From Oreocharis arfaki (Eukaryota; Chordata; Aves; Passeriformes; Paramythiidae), in assembly GCA_013398015.1 (NCBI GenBank), contig VZRR01009804.1:1-64000 (forward strand): DNA of 64,000 nucleotides. The letters are read 5' to 3'. Below the pieces are notes generated by a model. It ran no database searches, was not told the DNA's origin, and was given only the letters and a program-made list of their open reading frames with translations. The first letter of the stretch is position 1. The number at the start of each line of letters is the position of its first letter. Positions 54,241 to 64,000 of the stretch are shown piece after piece. The translations under genes and the position numbers were made by a program.

Positions 54241-55775
54241 GTCGAGTGCTGTGAAAGGGGAGCAGGAGCGCTTTGGGGAAGGGTTCAGCCTCTCCTTGCC
54301 AAAGCAGCCGAGCCCTGCATCCCACGCTCAGGGGACCGAGGTGGAGGCTGGGAATGCAGCAAGGCTTCCTGCCACAAAAGCTCCCTACCAGTTTATTATT
54401 TCACGTTAAATCTGAAGTGTCAAGAACACACCAAGTACCACAAGATCCACAACAAAGTCACCAGGATCCACTACAGCATTACAGCACGGACAGGGGTCCC
54501 TCCTCTCCTTCCCCACAGGCAGTGCTGCTCCTGGGATCCATCCCTCCAGCTCCATCCCACCCCTCCAGCAAAACTCAGTCGCTCTTAGACACAGGCGATG
54601 GGTTTCTAGCAGAGCACGGTGTTTCTCCAAAAGCCCATGAGTGGTTATTTTGGTGTCGGTGCTATAACAATGCCCCCCGAGGGCCCCCACCCAATCTCCA
54701 CGTGCAGGACCCCCATCCCAATCCCCAGATGCTGGGCCAAGGGAGGGAGCTGCTGCCTGCTGTGGCAGCTCGTGTCTGTAGAGTGAAAATACTTCATGGG
54801 GTTACACAAATAAACCTTTTGTGCCTCAATCTCACTTTCGCGAGGTGATGGCGAGCAGGGAGGGAAAAAAAAAACACACAAAAGATAGACTGCAGCAGCG
54901 GCTCTGCACCGCTCCCCAGGGAGGGCCGTCCTTAGAGAAGCTGTTCCAGGGAATCGAATTGACACAGGCAATTACCGGGATGTCCAAAGGAGCCGGGCCA
55001 GCGAGTCCCTGCAGCTCAGCAGCCGCGAGCCGACAGCGCCGGAACACAGACACGGCTTCACAGGCACCGCGCTCTGCCGCTGCCCCAGAGCACAGCCCCG
55101 GCTCTCACCAGGACTGCGCGAGGCTCCTGGGATCAGTGGATGCCTCGAGACGCACACGGCTCTCCTGGCTGGCACTCGGTTCTTCTGGAGCCGTGAGGGA
55201 TGTGCTTAAGGGCCCTGATGGGATCGATGTGCTGGACACCCAGTGGGGCCAGGGCACTTCCCACGGGTCAGGCAGGGGCAGACCACATACCCCGGAGTGC
55301 TCCTGCATCCCAAACCAGCACCAGGCACAGGGAAGCTGCTCTTGCATCCTTTAACAGGCACACAAAGCCCTTCTTGGGGGAGTCACACACGGCAAAGTCC
55401 CCATCGCTGCTGCCACAGGGTACCTGACACACCAGCACAGGAAGGGCCAGCCTGAATGGCATTTCTAGATGAAGAACAAGGCTTTTCTGGCTTGGAGAGC
55501 ACCGCAGTGTTTGACCTCGCTTTGTTCTGCTTCCCTTTGCAACTCTTGGCAGTTTTTGGCCACTCTCCAGCTTCTCCAGCCATTTTTCATCTCTCCGTTC
55601 AGCAGCGGGCTGGGCCAGCCCGGCAGCTCTGCAGCCATAAACCTTCGGGATGAGCTGGGAGCAGGGGGAGCGCCCAGCCCTGGGCACTGCTTGGGGGGCT
55701 CAGGGCAGCCCCCCAGGGCAGGCAGAGTGGGCCTGTCCCACCCCAGCGCCTGCTCCTCAAGCTTTTGGCAGGGAC
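54241..55775. other. Noncoding spacer
   Basis: Mixed GC-rich sequence with small AT patches (54395-54440, 54780-54850) and an A10 run near 54867. CpG-moderate at 55000-55110. No exon or element recognised. Confidence 0.45.
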
Positions 55776-55980
55776 ACAGCCAACTCTAATTGCAATTTCC
55801 ATTCTGGTGGCTGCGCTCTGCAGGCAAAATCGCTTCTGTCTCTGTAATGAGTCACTCCTGAATATCAATCCACGCAGGGTAAAATGGAGACAATAGCTGC
55901 TTACATGCATAGTGAGTTAATTATGAGCATCTGCTATTAATCTTGCTATCAGACTGCTAATTGCTCCTTCTCCTCTGCAA
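55776..55980. promoter_or_regulatory. Candidate regulatory island
   Basis: 'ctctaattgcaatttcc' (55784-55800), 'gaatatcaatccacgc', 'gagttaattatgagc' (55912-55926), 'ctattaatcttgc' and 'ctgctaattgctcc'. Dense ATTA/TAAT cores. Confidence 0.4.
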
Positions 55981-57759
55981 AGGCGTGCTGGAGGTGAACC
56001 GGCTCTGCCGCCCTTCCCTGAGCCCCGGCTGGCTCCCACAAGAGCTCTGGGCTCCTGGACCTGCAGCCAGGACCACCATCCCCGGGGACAGGGTTGCTCC
56101 CACACCTGCAGGCACCAAAGAGGCTCATCCCAAAAAAGGGGAGGATGGGCCAGCCAACAACCTGGGTTCCGGCTGAAGGGACCCCCTCAACAGGCTGGAT
56201 GCTGTCATCCATGGCGGGCAGAGGGCCGCAGCACGGGACAGGAGCCACTCTGAAGGGTGCCAGGCTGAGGGAAGAACACTGGGAAGGTGAGGGGCAGCTC
56301 CCCCCGGCAGCCACCTCTGCAGGGACCCTGTCAGCCGGGAGCTGGGAGCCCTCTCGGGGGAGGTGGACGTGCAGGGGAGATGTCGAGTTGCACTCTCGCA
56401 GGTGAGGACTTGACATCTCATGTGTAATGAGGAAAGAAAATGCATCAGGAGCATTTGGGGAAGATGACAGCAGATCAGAACTGCCTCCATCTCCCACAGA
56501 TTTATTGTGTCAAGCAGTCACTCAGGGAAGTGGCAGCAGGCACTGTCAGCAGCCCGGGCATGGCAGGCTGGAGAGCCTGGCCCTTTGATCCGGCGGCTGC
56601 TCCGCGATGGATTTAGACAAACTCCCGGTGATTGCCTAACAGGAGAGCAGCTCGCACACCTCAATTAGCTGCCGAGCAAGGTAAGAGCCCGAGCTCATCT
56701 CATTAAGGAGCTGGCTCTCTTCCCCCACAGCGCACGAACGAAGAGCTGCTGGAGGACCCTGTAGTGGGAGCGATGGGGATCGGATGTGGGGGGCACTGAC
56801 CCCCCTGATCCCAGGCCACATCCTTGGCGCTCGGGCAGGAAGGCAGCCAAGGCCACTTGTAGCCTCTACAAGGCTTTTCTGGCAGAGAAAGGGGTTGGGG
56901 AAGCTCAGACAACAGCTCCTGGAAAGGGATGCTCAGGGCCTCATCAGCATGTGAATAAATGGGAGATTAAATCTGAGCCCCGAGTATTCACTGTGGGATG
57001 TAGGAAATGTTTGTTCCTGTGTTTTGAAAAGCCCGAGACAAAAACAAACCCGACACAGCTTCCTCCTCCTTGTCGCCATCCCCATCCAGCCTGGATGGGT
57101 GCCCTCTGGTCCCCACGTCTCCTCTAGCCAGGAGACTCCCACCGGAGGAGCTGAGGCCCCTGACTGAAAGCTTTGCCTCCAAAAGCAGAGGTCCAGGTGC
57201 CCCTCAGCCCGCTGTGCCAGCTCCATCCCTCCCTCTGTCAGCGCTGCCCACGGCCCGGGGGCAGCCAAGCCTCCGCTCATCCCAGATCCTGCTCTCCCAC
57301 ACACGGTCAAGCCCCGCAGCCCGAAGCCTCATCGCCCTCACACTGCAGAGCTCCGCCGCAGCCAGCCAGCAGCCGCCTGAAAGGGAGGGAATTCAGGATA
57401 TTTTAAGGCACTTGGAAATCTTCCGTATCGATTTCCCCGTCTCAGTAATTAGATGTAGCGATTAGACTCTCTTCCACTACACGGTGGGGCGGCTCCGAGC
57501 GGAGCTTCCCGGCACTGTTTACATCGGGGATGCTCTCGCAGCCTCATCCTCATGCACAGCAAACAGCCCAGCTGTGTGACCGGAGACACCTCCCCGCGAA
57601 TCTGGCACCGGGATGCGATATACATAATATATAACAACCATGTTTATCAGACGGTAACACGTCGCAGCTGCTGGTAAACGAGCGCGCGAGCCTTGAACTG
57701 CACGGAAACTTCATGTATTATTTAAAATACTTTCCCAGGAATCCTGTCAAACCAAGCCC
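55981..57759. other. Noncoding spacer with two AT patches
   Basis: AT-moderate at 56390-56510 and at 57605-57730 ('gatatacataatatataac', 'cttcatgtattatttaaaat'). The rest is GC-rich. No gene or repeat recognised. Confidence 0.4.
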
Positions 57760-58080
57760 AGGCTGTGCCCATGAGGATCGCGGTCGGGGGCTGCGGTGCT
57801 GCCTCGCAGTGCTGGTGCCTGGCACGGTGCCCGCCCGCCTCGGCCGGGAGCCGGCACCCCACGGACTCCATCCCTTCCTCTGGGGAATGCTGCCAGGCGC
57901 CTCCATCCATCTGTGCCTGCAGCAGCCCTCCCACATCCGTGGATGCGCAGGTGCTCTCCCCGCCCAGGACCCGCCGAACCAGCCCCATCTCAAGCTGTTC
58001 CTGCCTCATGCGCCACACGAAGCCGGCTGTCCCCAGCGTTCCTGCACGTGGGACATCCCTCTGCCCGCCTCGCACGGAGG
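57760..58080. promoter_or_regulatory. CpG-rich block
   Basis: Raised CpG ('gatcgcggtcgggggctgcg', 'cccgcccgcctcggccg'). Possible small CpG island next to the AT patch at 57605-57730. Frames of 140-157 codons are compositional. Confidence 0.3.
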
Positions 58081-58388
58081 AGGATTCAGCACCAGCTCCT
58101 CCCCGAGAGCTGCAGTGGGCACAGGAAATATCAATCCCTGCTGATGCCCCAGCGAGTTCAGCCGTGTTTGCTCAGAGCCAGGATAATTTGGAGATTGCTC
58201 TGTAATGAACAGATGATGAATGTTTCAATATCCAGAACAAGGAAAGCAATGGAGATCTCGGGTGGGTAACTCAGAACTGTGGCTCTCCATGGACATTCAC
58301 AGCTCCCCAGCAGAAGGGCAGGCCGTGACATGAAGCCCCGGAATCCATTCCCAGGGAATGCTCAGCAGAGCAATGGGTCAGGGAGAGA
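58081..58388. other. Spacer
   Basis: Balanced; no feature recognised. Confidence 0.4.
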
Positions 58389-58668
58389 GATCACAGGATT
58401 GTTTAGGATGGCAAAGCCCAGCCCAGCACTGCCGAAGCCGCCACCAAACCAAGTCCCCAAGTGCCACATCTACATGACCTTTAAATCCCTCCAGGGCTGG
58501 GTGACCCTCTCAGTGCAGAAACAGCTCCCAATAGCCAATCTAAACTTCCCCTGGCACAACCTGAGGCCATTTCCTCTTGTGCTACTGCTTGTTACCTGGC
58601 AGAAGACACTGTCCTCTACCTGGCTGCACCCTCCTCTCAGCTGAGATGTGTAGATGGTCATAGAGACA
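58389..58668 (-). mobile_element. CR1 LINE fragment, inverted, internally deleted
   Basis: Antisense CR1: 'gatcacaggattgtttagg', 'ctttaaatccctccagggc', 'ccaatctaaacttcccctgg', 'aacctgaggccatttcctc', 'ttgttacctggcagaag', 'cctggctgcaccctcctc'. Part of the usual sequence between 'ccctccaggg' and 'cagtgcagaaa' is missing. An old, diverged copy with no ORF. Confidence 0.88.
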
Positions 58669-59930
58669 GCAGAGCAGAGGTTCCAAGCAAAGAACCTCCT
58701 TGCTGTCGGTGATTGGAACACAGACCCAGCCGGGCAGGGAATCTGAATTGTTTACTCAAAGGCACGAGATGGTTTTATAAACGCCTTCAAGGCACAGTAT
58801 TTCCTTACCTGGCGATTCTCACTAAGTGACCTATCACACATTGCCATGGCAGCAATGCACACCCCAAATGTCCTTCCATGGGGTGATCACGCACTGTCCA
58901 CCCGTTTGTCAGCTTCAGGCAGGCTCCTCTCCGCAGGGCTCTGCCGCCTGGCACCTCCTCTCCCCACGGTCCAGCAGAGACAAACCTCTCTGAGCTGCCA
59001 TGAGCTCCTTTGTGCTGCCATGTGCTTCTGCAGGCATGTCCCACAGCCCGCAGCTCAACTCCATCCCATCTCTTCCCACGCCTTGCTCCCAAAATCCCAC
59101 CACATTGGGAAGATTCTGCCACAGGGCAAAGCAGCTCAAGGAAAGCCCCTGTGCTCTGCCACGCCTCTCAGCAGCCCTCTCCCCTCGGACCCTGACTGCC
59201 TCTGCTGCCTTTCTCCCCAGGTTTTGGGGCTGCAGCAGCCCCAAGTGCTCTTGCCCAGCAGGGGAGGAAAAGATAAATGGTTCAATATGTGCTAAATCCA
59301 GGCTCCAGCTTCACCACGTCCTTTTGTCTGATTTCCTCGCGGTGTTTCCCAGCGCCCCAGATAAGAATGAATGCAAGGCTCTCATTAAAGTCCTGCTCTG
59401 TATCGTGCGCAGGGGTCACGGCGCTTTGCCCCACTATCTGCATTTTTAAAGGTGTTTCAAATCCGGGCTTGCTTTTTCATCGGGAAAATAAAAGAAACCC
59501 GTGGGCCAAGCTGGAATAATCCATCCTCGGCTGCAACTGAGACGGAGGCTGCTGCCAGGGCCGGCAGGAGGGAAGGATCTCTCTGCCAAGCTGCATCTCT
59601 GCTCCCCGCCTCCGCTTTCCCACCCACAGATGATGATGCTCGAGTGCTTCCCCGGGAGCAGAAGGCTCCATCCCTCCCTGCCCGTTATTTCTCCCTTCCC
59701 TGCAGCAGCAGCCGCAGGGTGCAGCCAAGGGTGGATTAATCCCAGTCTCGGAGGCATTTCCTACAACACCCACCTTCCCCTGAGCATTGTGACCCATTGT
59801 CCCATCACCTCCCGTGCTGGGGTGGGGTGTGAGTGGCCACCACTTGAGGCAGGCCCCCAGCCAGGGCTCCCGTCCATTCCAGCTCCTCGTTCCCTTGTTG
59901 CCCGTTCAGCCACCCATAACAGCCTGGGAC
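58669..59930. other. Noncoding spacer
   Basis: Contains an RFX-like ATTGCCATGGCAGC (58840-58853). AT-moderate at 58740-58850 and 59435-59520. No exon or RNA gene recognised. Confidence 0.45.
58840..58853. promoter_or_regulatory. RFX-like palindromic site
   Basis: ATTGCCATGGCAGC matches GTTGCCATGGCAAC at 12 of 14 positions. Confidence 0.3.
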
Positions 59931-60190
59931 CTCTTTTTGTTTGAGGAAATAAAAACTGCCATAAATTTATGTACTTAAAGGATTTCTCACCAGAAAAGAG
60001 CCCCTGGAGACTCCCATTCTGCGAGAGTGAATCTCACACCTAATCACAAAGTGCCGCTATTTGCCGTATCTGCGCTGAGGCAGCAGCTCCGCCCGCCTTT
60101 CCCGACGTCTATTTACCAAACCCATTTGCAAGTCTAAAATTTAATCAGCCAGGTTTCATCTTGGAGGCATTAACATTCAAACGGGACTCA
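59931..60190. promoter_or_regulatory. Candidate conserved island with palindrome
   Basis: A perfect 12-bp palindrome CATAAATTTATG (59960-59971), 'cacctaatcacaaagtgcc', 'gacgtctatttaccaaacc', 'ctaaaatttaatcagcc' and 'ggcattaacattc'. Balanced pieces between the A/T cores. Confidence 0.45.
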
Positions 60191-61489
60191 CTCCCAGGGG
60201 TGGAGCTGGAGTAAACCGGGGCATTGACACTGGGCAGCTCCGAGCTCGGGGTGCAGTGATTCGCTCACAGCCCGGCACCAGGGGGGTGGCAGGGGCAGGA
60301 CCCCTCAACCCCGATGGGCAACACGGTGGGGGTGACACGGGAGCATCCCCACCCTTCCACACGAGGGACCAAGCAAGAGCTTGGGGACAATTAAAGCACG
60401 CAGTGACCCGCTCCTAAGAAACCCCACTGCTTCGGGATAAAGCCCCCAGAGCCCCGAGGAAATCCGCTCGGGGGGGTGGAGAGGAGCTCTTCCCAGCGCC
60501 GTGCCGGCAGCACTGGCCTCAGGGGAGGGATTGGTTAGGCAGCGCTCATAAAGCATGTTTTATGGGCTGCCCTGCTCATTGGGATGGACGGGAGGGCCCC
60601 ACTTGACCTCGGGGGGAAGAGGAGACGGATGATGACAGGAGCCAGCGGTATTTTATCCCGACCAGATTAACGGGCCCTGCAGAGCAGCCGGGCTGCGGGA
60701 TCCACGTAACTCAGAGGGACTCTCCGGCATTGCGGAGCAAAATCCAGCAGCTTCATCTAAAGCTGGAGGACTGCGCCTTTTGGGGAATTTCATGAGAATT
60801 GGGTGCACAGGCAGCAGCTCTGCAGACCCTGGGCACAGGTATCCCTTCCTGGAGACCAGCATCCCTCCCTGGGGGCTTCAAAGACAAACATTAAGTTTCA
60901 GGCTGGTTAAACCTTTTCCTCTCATGCCAATCCTCACTTTGCTAATCCCCCAGCCCCCTGCAGGAGAGGAGGGACCTGGACAGGCTGCCCCAAGGTGCCG
61001 CACAGAATCCAACATCACAAAGTGACATTTCCCTGCCCCTGCACCCGGGGAGGGCTGCAGCACCGCAATAAAGCAGCTGCTCGGTGGATGTATCCAGGAA
61101 TCACCAAGGCTCCTTTCATTCCCCCCACCTCTCTCTGCCTCCAGCCCTGACACATTTTAATTATTTGCACCACTTTTTCAGGTATCTCATTAAATCTGCT
61201 CTGGTGCCTCTTGCTGGCACCTGCGGCAGGAGCCGGCAGCACTCAGGGCCTGCCAGGGCTGAGCGGTGCCTCCGGCTCTGTCCCACTCCAGGGCTGTCCA
61301 GGACACTCTGAGCTGGCAGCTGAGCCAGAGAGGGAATTACAAGGCTCTTGGGAGCGTGCAGTGAGGGCAAAAGTGACACAGCTCATCTGTGCTCTGGCTC
61401 AGGGAGGGTGAGCACGAGCCTGGCCCTGTGAGCAGGGACGCTCCATCCAGCACGGCAGGGTACCGGCCCCGCAGCAGCCTCTCCCCTCT
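60191..61489. other. GC-rich spacer
   Basis: G-run at 60470-60476. A small AT patch at 61145-61200 ('ttttaattatttgcacc'). No gene or repeat recognised. Confidence 0.45.
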
Positions 61490-61720
61490 GGAAATAACCT
61501 TTGCTGGGCTTTATTAGGAGCCATAAAGAGCAGGAGAGGGAGTGTGAGTGAAGAAAGGCGAGAGACATTATGTGTCTCGCTCTGGGAGCCTGCAATGGCT
61601 CTGACGCCAATAAATAAATAACAGAAGAAACATTCCCCCGGGTCCCTCTGACATATCTAATTGATATCACCAGGGATCTTCCATGAAGCAAACAGGAATC
61701 TAATCTATGGCCCCTCACAG
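61490..61720. promoter_or_regulatory. Candidate regulatory island with small hairpin
   Basis: 'gctttattaggagccataaag', the hairpin at 61558-61580, 'gccaataaataaataacag' (61605-61623), 'catatctaattgatatcacc' (61651-61670) and 'ggaatctaatc'. Confidence 0.4.
61558..61580. repeat. Inverted repeat, 10-bp arms, 3-nt loop
   Basis: GCGAGAGACA (61558-61567), loop TTA, TGTGTCTCGC (61571-61580): nine of ten positions pair. Confidence 0.7.
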
Positions 61721-62925
61721 CCGAATGGAAGCAGCAGGGTGGCTGCCACGGAGCCTCCCACTCCTGACAGGGAAGTGGAAACCAATTCCAGGCAGCCCAG
61801 TATCCCAAAAACAAATGGCAGGCCTGGCGAGGCAGCAGCTGCACTGGCCTTGGAGAGGGGCTCCACTGGAATTCCTGGGAAAAATATAATTTTCCAGAGA
61901 TTCCACAGGAGAAACAAAGGAAAAGCAGGGGCCAGAGAGGAGGTGACATCACACTGGAGTTTTCCAGCTGCCCCAGAGGTGCTGGCACTGGCACAAGCAG
62001 ACAGCAGTGCTGAGGGCTGGCTCCTGTCTGGCACACTGTCTGTGCTGCTCCGGAGCTGTGCCTCCACAGAAACACCCTCAGCCACCTCAGCTGCCACCTC
62101 CCACCTTCCCTGTTTAATTGACTCCCCCCTGATGTGGGTAATGGAGCTCTGGAGCTCTTAAACAAAGATTTAATCAGCCCCAGCTCTGCACTGGCAGCAT
62201 CCAGCTCCCTCTGTCAGATTGGTGTGAAACCCAGGGCATGGCCAGCCTGTGGCAGCCTCCTCACTGTTAATGGCTGCCAGCATCCCAGAGTCCCTGGACA
62301 GTCCACCTGCAAGTCCTCTGGACTCTTCTCCACGCATCAGAGTCGCCCGGGTCATTGATTTTTAGCATCATGCAAATGGAGCCAGCGGGGAGCTGGCAGC
62401 TCCAGTGCATTATTATTTAGGATGGATAAACTCTTATCCCGAGTTCCCAGCACCTTGCTGAGGCCAGGGGAGGGCTTCTGATTTATCGTGATTGTTTTCA
62501 GCCCTGTGTAGGAACGGCAGCAGCGAGGGGAGGGCAGCAGGCACAGCCACTTGTGTCACCAGGCCCCGGCAGCACAAAGGGTGGCACCGGCCCCCAAGCC
62601 CTCCGAGGGGCAGAGCTTGTGGCCTCCATCCCATCCACTGGAGATGGGCACCAAGACAATACCAAGGCAGCACGTACAGCAGCCACACAGACACATAAAC
62701 TCCCCAGTCCAGCACCAGACACCCCTGACGGAGTCCTGGCACACCCAGACGGCACCAACAGCACCGGAGCCACGGCCGAGTTGGGAAGCGCCTGTGCCAG
62801 CGATGGTGGGTGAAGAAGACGCTGATCTCCAGGCAGAAAACAGCCATGCACAGCCCCCTAGAGCCCTCTCCCACCCCAGCCCGCTCTGCCCCCGCCGGCA
62901 GCTCCCTCCCGACCCGGAGCCGATT
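61721..62925. other. Noncoding spacer
   Basis: GC-rich with AT-moderate 62340-62500, which contains the octamer ATGCAAAT at 62370-62377 and 'cattattatttagg'. Frames of up to 201 codons lack domains. Confidence 0.45.
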
Positions 62926-63110
62926 GCGGATAGATTGGCTGCCGGCGAACGGCAATAGCTTTGCAGAAAACCATCTTAATAAGTGCATCTCCCAGCCAGG
63001 GGTGAGGAGCAGCAGCTGAAGCGCCGGCGTGGATGTCAAGTTACAAATGAGACATCCAACTGCTTCATTTATTAGAGGGAATCAATTCGACTTTTCATAT
63101 TCACCAGGAG
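62926..63110. promoter_or_regulatory. Candidate island
   Basis: 'aaaccatcttaataagtgc' and 'catttattagagggaatcaa' (63066-63085), balanced sequence with low CpG after 62950. Confidence 0.3.
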
Positions 63111-63365
63111 CTGGAGGCAGGATGGACCCCATCAGCCGCCGGCTCTCAACCCCTGCGTTCCAGCTCGATGCGGCGCGGGGGGGAGAGGGAATGAGGAATC
63201 TCTGGCTGTACAGCCGTGCTGGATTGCACTGGTGCTGTGCTCCAGGAGAGGAGCAATGAGGAGAGAATTCTGCTCACCACTGCAGGGAACGGCCAGCAGA
63301 AGAGGGGCTGTTCCATGGGGATGCGGCTGCCTTCGCACCAGGGAGCCGTGGCCCTGCCCTTTAGA
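63111..63365. other. GC-rich spacer
   Basis: No feature recognised. Confidence 0.4.
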
Positions 63366-63560
63366 TGAAGCCAGCGGGCTCTATGTGTGTGTGAACACGG
63401 TTTAATCCTCCAAGAGCTGTAATTGCCACTGTACAAAAATATTACAGGTCACTGGAAGCAATTTAATGATAATAAAAATTTGAAAAAAAAAACCAACAGG
63501 AAATGAAGCAGCTGCCATCCTCGATTTTCAGGCTTCTTTATCATGCAAAAAGGGCCTGTT
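63366..63560. promoter_or_regulatory. AT-rich candidate island
   Basis: 'cggtttaatcctcc', 'gagctgtaattgccactg', 'aaaaatattacagg', 'gcaatttaatgataataaaa' and an A10 run at 63482-63491. Confidence 0.35.
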
Positions 63561-64000
63561 CATTTCTCCACAGATATTTAACATGTCTGCAACTGCAACA
63601 CAAAGGCCTCCTCATCCTGCCCTGTGCTTCTCATCCTCCCCTGCACCCTCTGGGGATGAGGACCACCATGAACGCTGTGCCAAGGAGCACCAGGAGAGGC
63701 CAGGCTGTGCCCTGCCTGGTGCTCAACCAGGTGAGTCCAGAGCCTCCAGACAAAAAGGTGCCTGGAAACCCCTCCATGCAGCACAGGAGTTCAGCAGGAG
63801 AGTTCTTACGTCAGGAGTAAACTCACACAACCCCCGAGAGCGCAGAACTCAGTACTCACTGCTGCTACCAGAGAGAAACGTGACGGGTCTGTTTGTCTGT
63901 GCCCATTTATCTGTGCCCAAATGCCAATGTCCCTGTGACAGAGGGGGAAGCTCTGAGCAGGCAGTGGCACAGCTCAGAGCTGTGGGGGTGGGCAGCCCCT
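63561..64000. other. Noncoding spacer at window end
   Basis: Includes a small repeat of 'ctgtgccca' (63898-63906 and 63912-63920). No gene, RNA or mobile element recognised. Confidence 0.4.

Noticed and set aside
1..64000. tRNA, rRNA, snRNA or viral insert
   Set aside because: No B-box-like GGTTCGAATCC motif, no rRNA or snRNA core sequence, and no retroviral coding or LTR pair recognised by eye.

Overview
This window looks like noncoding DNA from a bird nuclear genome, most likely a GC-rich microchromosomal region. The strongest evidence is five 5'-truncated copies of the CR1 LINE family. They carry the typical avian CR1 3' end (a GGTTGGACT-like stretch, 'gaggtcttttccaacc', then an ATTCTGTG-type octamer tail). 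Summed, they cover about 1.2 kb, roughly 1.9% of the window. I found no bacterial operon structure, no ribosome binding sites and no recognisable protein family in any frame. The many 60-320 codon open frames are low-complexity Pro/Ala/Gly/Ser/Arg translations of GC-rich DNA and are not called as genes. I also found no tRNA, rRNA, snRNA or known microRNA.

Layout: GC-rich spacers of about 0.3-1.5 kb alternate along the whole window with more than 40 shorter AT-rich islands of about 100-600 bp. The islands are dense in homeodomain cores (TAATTA, ATTA) and contain POU octamers (ATGCAAAT), RFX X-box-like sites, TCF/LEF, forkhead and GATA motifs, and several short perfect palindromes. This is how conserved noncoding enhancers look in the introns or flanking deserts of vertebrate developmental regulators. 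I cannot name the gene, and conservation cannot be tested from one sequence, so these are candidate islands only. Among the clearest are 4420-5160, 7080-7530, 9911-10260, 14771-15345, 20271-20730, 23021-23510, 24886-25090, 33261-33830, 36946-37200, 42700-42910, 51911-52440, 52776-53035 and 59931-60190.

CpG-dense stretches occur at 5330-5885 (the strongest), 18310-18600, 26340-26640, 30440-30740, 31370-31570, 36740-36960, 43280-43600, 54000-54235 and 57760-58080. Any of them could be a promoter of an unannotated noncoding transcript or simply a GC-rich patch. Tandem repeats are few and short: a CTCAG pentamer array at 1106-1182, a 27-bp minisatellite at 15361-15441, a 22-bp duplication at 16167-16210, a 16-bp exact duplication at 25315-25346, a 52-bp duplication at 27799-27902, and TA-rich and triplet tracts.

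The best leads are structural. There is a 21-bp-arm inverted repeat with a 9-nt loop at 18218-18268, an 11-bp-arm hairpin at 26212-26236, an 18-bp perfect palindrome overlapping an octamer at 13133-13154, and a set of near-consensus RFX X-boxes. No novel gene system is evident.
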